The translations under genes and the position numbers were made by a program. The notes below the pieces were generated by a model. The model had not been told where the DNA came from. It made no database searches and worked only from the letters and a program-made list of their open reading frames with translations. From Pontibacter aydingkolensis (GTDB lineage: Bacteria; Bacteroidota; Bacteroidia; Cytophagales; Hymenobacteraceae), in contig NZ_JAHYXK010000011.1 in the NCBI RefSeq assembly GCF_019443125.1, positions 1 through 64,000 on the forward strand: a stretch of 64,000 nt of DNA, read 5' to 3'. This document shows, piece after piece, positions 41,899 to 50,710 of this stretch (within the stretch, counting starts at the first letter, position 1; every line of letters starts with the position of its first letter).

Positions 41899-43119
41899 AT
41901 GTTATATCACCTTTTCACATACTTAGACCGCGAATTTGACTTTATTGGAGCAGGTGTGTTCCAGTACATCTCTTTCAGGGCGGGTATGGCCACCATTGTA
42001 TCGCTGCTGATAGCCATGATATTTGGAGGCAAACTGATCAATGTGCTGCAGCGCAAGCAGGTAGGCGAAAGCATCCGTGACCTTGGTCTGGAAGGGCAGC
42101 TCGAGAAAAAAGGTACACCAACCATGGGCGGTCTTATCATTATCTTGGCCATTCTGGTGCCAACGTTGCTATTTGCCCGGCTTGATAATATTTACATCAT
42201 CCTTATGCTGGTATCAACCATATGGCTGGGCCTGATCGGCTTTCTGGATGATTATATTAAGGTATTCAAGAAAAACAAGGAAGGGCTTGCCGGCCGCTTT
42301 AAAATACTGGGTCAGATTGGTTTAGGCTTGATCGTGGGCCTAACTTTATACTTTAATGACGACGTGGTGGTACGCCAGTATATTTTCTCGGATGGCAGCA
42401 CTTCGGCAGTAAATGCATCAAGGCATTACACAGATGTGCATAGTATGATCACCACTATACCGTTCCGCAAGAACAATGAACTGGATTACTGCAACCTGTT
42501 CTCGTTTGCCGGGCCATTATTCCAGGGCTGGTCATGCTATTTATACATCCCATTCGTGATATTGGTAATTACGGCTGTATCAAACGGTGCCAACATTACA
42601 GATGGTATTGACGGATTAGCTGCTGGAACATCGGCCATTATCGGGGTAACACTGGCAATTTTTGCCTGGGTATCAGGTAATACCATTTTCGCAGATTACC
42701 TGGATATCATGTTCATACCAAATTCTGGAGAACTAACGATATTCTGTCTGGCTTTTGTGGGAGCCTGCGTGGGTTTCCTGTGGTACAATACCTATCCGGC
42801 TCAGGTGTTTATGGGTGATACAGGCAGTCTGGCAATAGGCGGTATCATAGCGGTGTTGGCCCTGATCGTACGCAAGGAACTTCTAATTCCGATTCTATGC
42901 GGCATCTTCCTAATTGAAAATCTATCTGTAATGCTGCAGGTGAGTTACTTTAAATATACTAAAAAGAAGTATGGTGAAGGACGTCGCATTTTTAAAATGT
43001 CGCCGTTGCACCACCATTACCAGAAACTAGGTTATCACGAATCTAAAATTGTAGGCCGCTTCTGGATCGTGGGTATTATGCTGGCCATTTTGACATTGGC
43101 GACACTAAAACTTCGCTAA
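41899..43119 (+). CDS. mraY: Phospho-MurNAc-pentapeptide translocase MraY
   Basis: Transfers phospho-MurNAc-pentapeptide to undecaprenyl phosphate at the inner membrane, giving lipid I. 406 residues with about ten TM helices, somewhat longer than the E. coli protein (360) because of an insertion near 150-195. Conserved segments: GTPTMGGL, the DDYIK catalytic Asp pair region, [29 protein letters not shown] and the HHHYQKLG loop. The next gene in most relatives is murD; here an S23 gene lies in between. Confidence 0.96.
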   Translation: MLYHLFTYLDREFDFIGAGVFQYISFRAGMATIVSLLIAMIFGGKLINVLQRKQVGESIRDLGLEGQLEKKGTPTMGGLIIILAILVPTLLFARLDNIYIILMLVSTIWLGLIGFLDDYIKVFKKNKEGLAGRFKILGQIGLGLIVGLTLYFNDDVVVRQYIFSDGSTSAVNASRHYTDVHSMITTIPFRKNNELDYCNLFSFAGPLFQGWSCYLYIPFVILVITAVSNGANITDGIDGLAAGTSAIIGVTLAIFAWVSGNTIFADYLDIMFIPNSGELTIFCLAFVGACVGFLWYNTYPAQVFMGDTGSLAIGGIIAVLALIVRKELLIPILCGIFLIENLSVMLQVSYFKYTKKKYGEGRRIFKMSPLHHHYQKLGYHESKIVGRFWIVGIMLAILTLATLKLR

Positions 43120-43146
43120 TTGTCGTGATTCGTTACTCGTTGATCG
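43120..43146 (+). repeat. Left arm of the inverted repeat flanking the S23 gene
   Basis: 27 bases that start right after the mraY stop codon. The part CGTTGATCG (43138-43146) and the preceding TTCGTT unit are complementary to the right arm (43516-43556). It matches the paaC-paaD element at 23 of 27 positions. Confidence 0.7.
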
Positions 43147-43161
43147 GGAAAGAAGCAAAGT

Positions 43162-43515
43162 ATGGACTATAAGAATCTGGATGTGTGGAAGAAGTGCAGA
43201 AAGCTGGCTGATAGTGTTTATGAGATCTCTAAAAGTTTTCCGAAAGAAGAGATTTTTGGTTTAACGATTCAGATAAGAAGAGCTGCGGTTTCAGTGGTGT
43301 CAAACATAGCAGAGGGTTGTGGGCGGCAACATTCAAAAGATGCGATACAAATATTTTATATAGCTCGTGGTTCTTTGTATGAAGTAGAAACACAGCTTTA
43401 TGTTGCACTTGATCAGAATTACATAAAAGAGTCAGTTTTTGAAGATTTAATATTAGAACTGGTAAGCTGTAAGCAAATGCTGAACGGCCTGATAAAATAT
43501 TTTAAAGGATTGTAG
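43162..43515 (+). CDS. Four-helix-bundle protein (S23/IVS family)
   Basis: 117 residues. LDVWKKCRKLADSVYEISKSFPKEEIFGLTIQIRRAAVSVVSNIAEG is the hallmark of TIGR02436/S23 proteins. These were first seen in intervening sequences of 23S rRNA genes and share a fold with Avd, the accessory protein of diversity-generating retroelements. Their own function is not settled. This copy is inserted between mraY and murD in the dcw cluster and is flanked by inverted repeats, so it is best seen as a small mobile-type unit rather than a cell-wall gene. Same strand as its neighbours. Confidence 0.88.
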   Translation: MDYKNLDVWKKCRKLADSVYEISKSFPKEEIFGLTIQIRRAAVSVVSNIAEGCGRQHSKDAIQIFYIARGSLYEVETQLYVALDQNYIKESVFEDLILELVSCKQMLNGLIKYFKGL

Positions 43516-43556
43516 TTGAATTCGAACAACGATCAACGAACAACGAACAACGAAAA
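43516..43556 (+). repeat. Right arm of the inverted repeat flanking the S23 gene
   Basis: Iterated AACGA/ACAACGA units running from the S23 stop codon to the murD ATG, in reverse complement to the left arm at 43120-43146. Confidence 0.7.
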
Positions 43557-44900
43557 ATGAAGATAGCAATTCTAGGAGCAGGGGAGAGTGGCGTAGGAGC
43601 TGCATTGCTGGCACAGGCAAAGGGGCTGGACGTCTTTGTTTCGGATATGAGCCAGATTAAGGATCAGTATAAAGCTAAACTGGCAACGGCTGCTATCCCT
43701 TTTGAAGAAGGAACTCATACTTTAGATAGAATTCTTGATGCTAACGAAATCATTAAAAGTCCTGGCATTCCTGATAAAGCTGCAGTTATACAAGAAGCAG
43801 CCAAAAAGCAGATACCGGTAATATCAGAGATCGAGTTTGCGGGAAGGTACACTGATGCGGAATTTATCTGCATCACAGGCACCAACGGTAAGACCACGAC
43901 TACACTGCTTATTTACCACCTGCTTAAAAACGCGGGGCTGAATGTAGGTTTGGCAGGCAATATAGGGGAAAGTCTGGCAGAGAAGGTGATCGAGAATAGG
44001 CACGAGTACTATGTAGTAGAGCTGAGCAGTTTTCAGCTGGACAACATGTACCAGTTTAAGGCGCACATAGCGGTGCTAACTAATATTACGCCTGACCACC
44101 TGGATCGCTATGAATACAGCATGGAAAAGTATGCCGCCTCTAAGCTGCGTATTGTGCAGAACATGACAGGCAGTGACTTTTTTATCTACAATGCAGATGA
44201 TGAGAACATAGCCAAAGCATTTGACTCGCCAAATTTTGGCGGAACAACGATACCGTTCACATTACAGGGCGCAGCAGGTGCTAAGGTATACTTCGAGGGC
44301 CAAAGTATAAAAGTAGACGCTAAGTTTTACGAGGGTACAATAGATACCTCAAAGTCCGGCCTCATCGGGAAGCATAACCAATATAATACGATGGCTGCCG
44401 TAGCAGCGGCAAAGTTGTTGGGTGTTTCAGATGAGCAGATTGAAAAGGGTCTGGAAACATTTGTGAACGCGGAGCACCGTTTGCAGCAGGTTGGTGTCGC
44501 CAAAGAGGTTACTTACATAAACGACTCCAAAGCGACCAATGTGGAAGCCGTATGGTATGCACTGGAAGGTATAAAGCAACCGATAGTATGGATCGCTGGC
44601 GGAGTAGACAAAGGAAACGACTACAGTACGTTGGTAGACCTGGCCCGTGAAAAAGTAAAGGTGCTGGTTTGCCTTGGTAAAGACAACGAAAAATTAAAGC
44701 AGGTATTTGGCCGGGTGATTCCGATCATTGCTGAGACAACCTCCATTGATTATGCCGTGCGCCTGAGCCGTTCGCTATCTACACCCGGAGATGTGGTGCT
44801 GTTGTCGCCGGCCTGTGCAAGCTTCGACTTATTCAACAATTACGAGCACCGCGGACAGCGCTTTAAAGAGGCTGTAGAAAAGATAGTTTTAAAAAAATAA
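43557..44900 (+). CDS. murD: UDP-MurNAc-Ala-D-Glu ligase MurD
   Basis: Adds D-glutamate to UDP-MurNAc-L-Ala in the cytoplasm. 447 residues. The N-terminal Rossmann motif is ILGAGESGVGAALLA, the ATP loop is CITGTNGKTTTTLL, and NITPDHLDRY and the C-terminal SKATNVEAVWYAL segment are typical. LLSPACASFDLF near the end is the conserved Mur motif. Its start sits at the end of the repeat element, which therefore supplies its ribosome-binding region. Confidence 0.97.
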   Translation: MKIAILGAGESGVGAALLAQAKGLDVFVSDMSQIKDQYKAKLATAAIPFEEGTHTLDRILDANEIIKSPGIPDKAAVIQEAAKKQIPVISEIEFAGRYTDAEFICITGTNGKTTTTLLIYHLLKNAGLNVGLAGNIGESLAEKVIENRHEYYVVELSSFQLDNMYQFKAHIAVLTNITPDHLDRYEYSMEKYAASKLRIVQNMTGSDFFIYNADDENIAKAFDSPNFGGTTIPFTLQGAAGAKVYFEGQSIKVDAKFYEGTIDTSKSGLIGKHNQYNTMAAVAAAKLLGVSDEQIEKGLETFVNAEHRLQQVGVAKEVTYINDSKATNVEAVWYALEGIKQPIVWIAGGVDKGNDYSTLVDLAREKVKVLVCLGKDNEKLKQVFGRVIPIIAETTSIDYAVRLSRSLSTPGDVVLLSPACASFDLFNNYEHRGQRFKEAVEKIVLKK

Positions 44901-44931
44901 ATAAAAACATAACCGATTTAGCCAAAGGTTT

Positions 44932-46101
44932 ATGATAAAGCAGTGGTTACAGAAAAACCTGAAGGGAGATCCTGTATTGTGGGGGATCGTCTTTATGTTC
45001 TCGCTTATAAGCGTGGCGGTGGTGTATTCTGCCACTGGTACGCTTGCCTATAAATCCCATGAGGGGAACACAGAGTATTTTCTGTTGAAGCACTCTTCGC
45101 TGATCTTGGTTGGACTTGGCTTTATGTGGGCTGCCCATAAGGTGCCTTATCGTTATTATTCCAGGCTGTCGTTAGTGGCGCTTATACTTTCTGTGCCATT
45201 ATTACTGTTCACCTTTTTCTGGGGTTCCAACATTAACGAGGCATCCCGCTGGATCACGATTCCGGTTATAAACCAGACATTTCAGCCCTCAGACTTAGCC
45301 AAACTGGCGCTTATCTCTTACCTGGCAAGTATGCTGGCCAAGGTACAGTTAGAGCTTAAAGACTGGAAAAAGACTTTGCTGCCGATGTTGGTCTGGACTG
45401 TGGCAATCTGTGGCCTGATCGCGCTTACCAATACATCCACAGCGGTTCTGCTTTTCGCAACCTGCATGCTGCTGATGTTTATCGGGCGCGTGCCTTTCAG
45501 ATACCTGATAACGGTTTTCCTGTTTGTAGTGGTTTTTGGAGGAGCAATGCTGGCCCTGGGGCAGCGTCTTGAAACAGCGATAAGCAGGGTAGAAGCGTTT
45601 ATGGATCCGAATGAGACGGCGTTTCAGCTGGAGCAGTCTTACATTGCCATTGCAACAGGTGGCGTGGTTGGCAAAGGCCCAGGCAACAGCGACCAGCGTG
45701 ACATTCTTCCCCACCCTTACTCCGACTTTATATTTGCGATCATACTGGAGGAATACGGTTTGATAGGAGGCGTAGTAGTGCTGTTTTTGTACCTGGCACT
45801 ACTTTACAGAGGGCTCGTAACAGTTACAAATAGCACAGGCGCATTTGGCGGCTTGCTGTCTGCCGGGCTTAGTTTTAGTCTGGTGATACAAGGTATGATA
45901 AACATGGGCGTGGCTGTTGGGCTTGGTCCAATTACAGGTTTGCCGCTACCCCTGCTAAGTATGGGTGGTACTTCTTTGATCTTTACAGGTATCTCGTTGG
46001 GGATTATACTTAGCGTGAGCCGCACAGACAGAGAGGCAAGCAAGGAGCATGCTGCAGCCAATAATGATGTTTTACCCTCTAACACACTGGTAAATGCCTG
46101 A
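44932..46101 (+). CDS. ftsW: Septal glycan polymerase FtsW
   Basis: A SEDS-family glycosyltransferase that polymerises lipid II at the septum together with FtsI. 389 residues with about ten TM helices. Conserved features: the ASRWITIP loop, the YIAIATGGVVGKGPGNSDQRDILPHPYSDFIFAII region (with the catalytic Asp of SEDS enzymes near SDF), and GLPLPLLSMGGTSLIFTGISLGI. Its end overlaps the murG start by 8 bases. Confidence 0.96.
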   Translation: MIKQWLQKNLKGDPVLWGIVFMFSLISVAVVYSATGTLAYKSHEGNTEYFLLKHSSLILVGLGFMWAAHKVPYRYYSRLSLVALILSVPLLLFTFFWGSNINEASRWITIPVINQTFQPSDLAKLALISYLASMLAKVQLELKDWKKTLLPMLVWTVAICGLIALTNTSTAVLLFATCMLLMFIGRVPFRYLITVFLFVVVFGGAMLALGQRLETAISRVEAFMDPNETAFQLEQSYIAIATGGVVGKGPGNSDQRDILPHPYSDFIFAIILEEYGLIGGVVVLFLYLALLYRGLVTVTNSTGAFGGLLSAGLSFSLVIQGMINMGVAVGLGPITGLPLPLLSMGGTSLIFTGISLGIILSVSRTDREASKEHAAANNDVLPSNTLVNA

Positions 46102-47206
46102 TCAGCAGAAACCATATCGTGTTATTATCAGCGGTGGCGGCACCGGCGGGCATATTTACCCGGCTGTGGCTATTGCCAACCAGCTAAAGGAAGTTAACCC
46201 TGAGGCAGAGATACTTTTTGTAGGTGCCCAGGGCCGCATGGAAATGACTAGGGTACCCGAAGCCGGTTACAAGATCATTGGCCTGTGGATCAGCGGCATA
46301 CAGCGCAGACTTACATTGGATAACCTGTCGTTTCCGTTGAAGGTGCTGTCAAGTATAAAAGCGTCGCATAATATCATACGGGAATTTAAACCCGATGCGG
46401 TTGTTGGTGTAGGTGGCTATGCCAGCGGACCTCTGTTGTATGCGGCAACAGCCAGAAAAATTCCGGCACTTATACAGGAGCAAAATTCGTATGCCGGCAT
46501 TACTAATAAACTATTAGCCAAAAGGGTTAATAAAGTATGTGTAGCCTACCCAAATATGGAAGCCTTCTTTCCGGCAGAGAAGCTGGTATTAACAGGCAAC
46601 CCGGTTCGCAGCGATATTTTGGATAGTAACTCTAAGCGCGCGGAGGCACTGGCTCACTTTGGAATAACTGCTGAAAAGAAAACTATACTTGTAATTGGCG
46701 GTAGCCTGGGTGCCAGAACCATTAACCAAAGTATAGCCGCCGGCATAGTGCAGATCGTGCAGGCTGGTTACCAGTTGATCTGGCAAACTGGTAAAGCATT
46801 TTATCCGGAGGCGCAGGAGTTGGAGCAAAAGTATAGCACACAAGGTATAAAAGTTTTTGACTTTATAAAGCGTATGGATTTGGCCTATGCGGCGGCCGAT
46901 GTGGTTATCTCAAGAGCAGGGGCGTTATCCATATCAGAGCTTTGTCTGGTTGGGAAACCTGTTGTGCTGGTGCCATCGCCGAATGTGGCCGAAGACCATC
47001 AGACTAAAAATGCGATGGCCCTGGTGCAGCAGCATGCAGCTATACTTGTACGCGACCAGGAAGCAAGTCAGCAACTTGTGCCAGCTGTACTCGAACTTGC
47101 TCAGGACGAGCAGGAGCAGCAAAGGCTGAGCCAGAACATACTTAAAATGGGTAAGCCAAATGCGGCTGCCGACATTGTAAACGAATTAATAAAACTGATC
47201 AAGTGA
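46094..47206 (+). CDS. murG: Lipid II synthase MurG
   Basis: Adds GlcNAc from UDP-GlcNAc to lipid I at the inner face of the membrane. 370 residues, usual length. The GGGTGGHIYPAVAIA lipid-binding loop, VVGVGGYASGP, LIQEQNSYAG and the donor-site segment SRAGALSISELCLVGKPVVLVPSP are conserved. It overlaps ftsW (8 bases) and murC (4 bases, GTGA). Confidence 0.97.
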   Translation: MPDQQKPYRVIISGGGTGGHIYPAVAIANQLKEVNPEAEILFVGAQGRMEMTRVPEAGYKIIGLWISGIQRRLTLDNLSFPLKVLSSIKASHNIIREFKPDAVVGVGGYASGPLLYAATARKIPALIQEQNSYAGITNKLLAKRVNKVCVAYPNMEAFFPAEKLVLTGNPVRSDILDSNSKRAEALAHFGITAEKKTILVIGGSLGARTINQSIAAGIVQIVQAGYQLIWQTGKAFYPEAQELEQKYSTQGIKVFDFIKRMDLAYAAADVVISRAGALSISELCLVGKPVVLVPSPNVAEDHQTKNAMALVQQHAAILVRDQEASQQLVPAVLELAQDEQEQQRLSQNILKMGKPNAAADIVNELIKLIK

Positions 47207-48612
47207 AACTGGAGCAGTATAACTATATCTACTTTTTAGGCATCGGGGGAATTGGCATGAGTGCGATTGCCCGCTGGTTCAATGCAAAGGGTTATCCGGT
47301 GTGGGGTTACGACAAAACCCGAACACCGCTAACCGAAGCACTGGAGCAGGAAGGAATTCGTGTGCACTACGAAGACGATGTAGCGTTTCTGCCACAGGAG
47401 ATACTGGATAATAAAGAACAGACACTAGTAGTGCTAACACCTGCTATACCAGCAGAGCATTCTGAGTGGGCTTACCTGAAAGTGCAGGGTTATACTATCA
47501 AAAAGCGATCAGAGGTGTTGGGCATTATAACAGCTGGCGCCTTTACTATTGCGGTAGCGGGTACGCACGGTAAAACCACTACGTCCTCTATTGTAACACA
47601 CTTGCTGCACCATGCCGGCGTGGATTGCTCTGCTTTCCTGGGAGGAATTTCCACTAACCTGAATTCAAACCTATTGATAGGCAAGGGAGAGGGTGGTAAG
47701 GAAATCGTAGTGGTGGAGGCAGATGAGTACGACCGTTCTTTCCTGACGCTGTTTCCGGATGTGGCTATTGTTACTTCTGCTGACCCGGACCACCTGGATA
47801 TTTATGGCGACAAGGATGAAATGATCCGGACCTTCCAGAAGTTTATCAGCCAGGTGAAACCAGGAGGTTACTTGTTTATCCATGAAGGTATAGATACACG
47901 CATGACTGACCTTGTGCAGGAGGGCGTGAAAGTAGTAAAGTATGGCTTAAATGAAGGGCAAGCGCATGTGCAGCACCTGCATATAAATGGCCGTTGGTTT
48001 GAGTTTGATGCCGTTAGTCCATTTAGTGAAATTAAAGGTTTGCGTTTAGGCTTACCGGGTTTCCATAATGTGGAGAACACGCTGGCAGCTATACTTGCGG
48101 CACAGGTTGTGCAAATTAATGCGCAAAGTATAAAGGCCGGCGTAGAAAGTTACTTGGGTGTTAAAAGGCGCTTCGAGTTTATCTATGAGGGGCAGGGGAA
48201 AGTGTACATTGATGACTATGCCCATCACCCGAAAGAGATTGAAGCCTTCATGACTTCGCTGCGTGTGCTGTATCCGGGTAAGCATATAAAAGTACTATTT
48301 CAGCCGCACCTTTTTACCCGCACACGCGACTTTGCAGAGGAGTTTGCAGCGAGCCTGAGCATGGCTGATGAACTGGTTTTGCTCGATATCTACCCGGCAC
48401 GCGAAAAACCCATACCCGGGGTAAGCTCTGAGATGATTTTGGAGCAGGTTACATGCAAGAAAAAAGAAATATTGCACAAAGAAAATATAATTGAAAATTT
48501 GCTTAAAAACGGCGATTTTGACGTTCTGGCCACGATTGGGGCCGGTGATATCGACACGCTGGTGAAGCCTATCAGAAATTTTTTAGAAAAAGAACGTCAT
48601 GGGCTTGAATAG
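47203..48612 (+). CDS. murC: UDP-MurNAc-L-alanine ligase MurC
   Basis: First Mur ligase, adding L-Ala to UDP-MurNAc. 469 residues with a GTG start. IYFLGIGGIGMSAIARWF is the UDP-binding loop. AGTHGKTTTSSIVTHLL is the ATP loop. EADEYDRSFL and DDYAHHPKEI are typical of MurC. The last 14 bases overlap ftsQ. Confidence 0.97.
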   Translation: MKLEQYNYIYFLGIGGIGMSAIARWFNAKGYPVWGYDKTRTPLTEALEQEGIRVHYEDDVAFLPQEILDNKEQTLVVLTPAIPAEHSEWAYLKVQGYTIKKRSEVLGIITAGAFTIAVAGTHGKTTTSSIVTHLLHHAGVDCSAFLGGISTNLNSNLLIGKGEGGKEIVVVEADEYDRSFLTLFPDVAIVTSADPDHLDIYGDKDEMIRTFQKFISQVKPGGYLFIHEGIDTRMTDLVQEGVKVVKYGLNEGQAHVQHLHINGRWFEFDAVSPFSEIKGLRLGLPGFHNVENTLAAILAAQVVQINAQSIKAGVESYLGVKRRFEFIYEGQGKVYIDDYAHHPKEIEAFMTSLRVLYPGKHIKVLFQPHLFTRTRDFAEEFAASLSMADELVLLDIYPAREKPIPGVSSEMILEQVTCKKKEILHKENIIENLLKNGDFDVLATIGAGDIDTLVKPIRNFLEKERHGLE

Positions 48613-49360
48613 TAAAATAAAATCTTTAATTTTTGCAGGTTGTAGCATCGTATCAATCGGGGCACTGGCAGGTTTTGCTGATTCCAGGCAAAATGAAAAA
48701 ATTTGCAAAAAAGTGTCAATAAATATTGATAATGAGTACAACAATTACTTTATTGGGGATAAGGAAGTAAGGGGGTTATTAACCCGCGAAGGAGAACGAA
48801 AGTTAGAGGGTCTTCCGAACCGCAATATCGATCTGAAAAACCTGGAGAAACGCATCAAAGCAAACAAGTTTGTGAAGGATGCCGAAGTATACCGGGGGCT
48901 CGATGGAAATGTGCATGTAAATGTAAAACAGAATAGGCCTATTGCAAGAATTATACGACCAGACCAGGATGTCTACATTGATGTGGAGGGTAACATACTT
49001 CCGCTTTCAGACAGATACACAGCTCGTGTAATACCAATTACCAAATCGGCTTTAAAACAGTCTCTGGACAACGAGTTCTTTCAGGACTCTACAGGACAGG
49101 GTTACCTTTCTTTGCTGCAGTTCATTGAGAACGACCAGTTTTGGAAAGCACAGATTGCCCAGATGCACATTGACGGCAGAGGCAAAGTATCGTTTTTACC
49201 TCAGGTAGGAGAGCATACCATTGAGTTTGGTAAGCCTACCGAAGTAGAACCAAAATTCAGGAAACTGATGATCTTTTATAAAGAAGTGCTGCCTGTGGTA
49301 GGCTGGGACAAATATAAAAGAGTGAATGTAGAGTACGAAGATCAGATTATTTGCGAATAA
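48599..49360 (+). CDS. ftsQ: Cell division protein FtsQ
   Basis: 253 residues. One N-terminal TM segment (SLIFAGCSIVSIGALAGFA), then a periplasmic part with a POTRA-like domain (DLKNLEKRIKANKFVKDAEVYRGLDGNVHVNVKQNRPIARI) and the FtsQ domain. FtsQ joins FtsB/L and regulates the septal synthase. Divergence from proteobacterial FtsQ is strong, but position between murC and ftsA and the topology make the call secure. Confidence 0.92.
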   Translation: MGLNSKIKSLIFAGCSIVSIGALAGFADSRQNEKICKKVSINIDNEYNNYFIGDKEVRGLLTREGERKLEGLPNRNIDLKNLEKRIKANKFVKDAEVYRGLDGNVHVNVKQNRPIARIIRPDQDVYIDVEGNILPLSDRYTARVIPITKSALKQSLDNEFFQDSTGQGYLSLLQFIENDQFWKAQIAQMHIDGRGKVSFLPQVGEHTIEFGKPTEVEPKFRKLMIFYKEVLPVVGWDKYKRVNVEYEDQIICE

Positions 49361-49370
49361 ATATACAGAT

Positions 49371-50684
49371 ATGCAAAACGACAAAATAGTAGTAGGCTTG
49401 GACATTGGCACCACCAAAGTTTGCGCACTTGTAGGTCGGAAGAACGAGTTTGGAAAGCTGGAGATACTGGGCATGGGCAAAGCCGTATCGGAGGGTGTGG
49501 TACGTGGTATGGTCAGCAACATCGACAAAACTGTTGAGGCGATCAAGAAAGCTATCCGTCAGGCCGAGGAGCAGTCAGGTATCAACATAGGCGTAGTGAA
49601 CGTTGGGATTGCCGGACAGCATATCAAGAGTTTACTGCACAATGGCAGCATTACACGCCAGATCACAGACCACGAGATTACAGTAGAGGATGTGAACCGC
49701 CTTACAAACGACATGTACCGTTTGGTGACGCCTCCGGGCAGCGAAATCATCCATGTAATGCCACAGGAGTATAAAGTGGATTACGAAGAAGGCATTATTG
49801 ACCCGGTTGGAATGTCAGGTGTGCGCCTGGAAGGTAACTTCCATATCATTACAGCACAGTCAAACGCAATCAACAACATCAACAAATGCGTAACGCGTGC
49901 CGGCCTTGCAGTAGATCATCTTATCTTAGAGCCGCTTGCCTCGTGCATGTCGGTGCTGAGCGATGAGGAGAAAGAAGCAGGCGTAGTTTTGGTTGATATA
50001 GGCGGTGGAACAACGGATTTAGCCATTTTTAAAGACAATATTATCCGCCACACGGCAGTTCTACCATTTGGAGGTAACATAATTACTTCTGATATTAAAC
50101 AGGGCTGCATGGTAATGCAAAACCAGGCCGAACAGCTTAAAGTGAAGTTTGGTAAGGCAATTGCCGACGAAGCCTCTGAGAATGAGATTGTTTCGATACC
50201 TGGTCTGCGCGACAGAACGCCAAAGGAGATATCTTTGAAGAACCTTGCCTATATTATTGAAGCAAGAATGGAAGAGATCGTGGAACTGATCTACGCAGAA
50301 ATTATGCGTTCAGGGTATGGCGGCAGCCTGGCAGCAGGTATAGTTATTACCGGTGGTGGATCTCAGCTACAGAATCTTGTACAACTGGTAGAGTATATTA
50401 CCGGTATGGACACGCGCATTGGCTACCCTAACGAGCATCTGGGGAAATCTAAGATTGATGCTGTTAAGAGCCCAATGTATGCTACCAGCGTTGGTCTGGT
50501 ACTTGCCGGCTATCAGTCTATTGACCAGATGGCCGCAGGTTATACTGAAACACAAGAACAAACAGAGCACACGAAGCCAGCAACTGCGCAAAAAACAGCC
50601 AAAGACAAAGATAGTAATGGCGGTCTTTTCCAGATGATCAAAGGTTTCCTGTCTGACGACATAGACAACAAACAAAGTTATTAA
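49371..50684 (+). CDS. ftsA: Cell division protein FtsA
   Basis: An actin-like ATPase that ties FtsZ filaments to the membrane. 437 residues. VVGLDIGTTKVCALVG (phosphate 1), VLVDIGGGTTDLAIF (phosphate 2) and IVITGGGSQLQNL (adenosine) are clear. The last residues (FQMIKGFLSDDIDN) form the amphipathic membrane-targeting helix after a charged linker. It lies 10 bases after ftsQ and 26 before ftsZ. Confidence 0.97.
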   Translation: MQNDKIVVGLDIGTTKVCALVGRKNEFGKLEILGMGKAVSEGVVRGMVSNIDKTVEAIKKAIRQAEEQSGINIGVVNVGIAGQHIKSLLHNGSITRQITDHEITVEDVNRLTNDMYRLVTPPGSEIIHVMPQEYKVDYEEGIIDPVGMSGVRLEGNFHIITAQSNAINNINKCVTRAGLAVDHLILEPLASCMSVLSDEEKEAGVVLVDIGGGTTDLAIFKDNIIRHTAVLPFGGNIITSDIKQGCMVMQNQAEQLKVKFGKAIADEASENEIVSIPGLRDRTPKEISLKNLAYIIEARMEEIVELIYAEIMRSGYGGSLAAGIVITGGGSQLQNLVQLVEYITGMDTRIGYPNEHLGKSKIDAVKSPMYATSVGLVLAGYQSIDQMAAGYTETQEQTEHTKPATAQKTAKDKDSNGGLFQMIKGFLSDDIDNKQSY

Positions 50685-50710
50685 CTCATTTTAGAGCAGG
50701 AGAAATTAGC

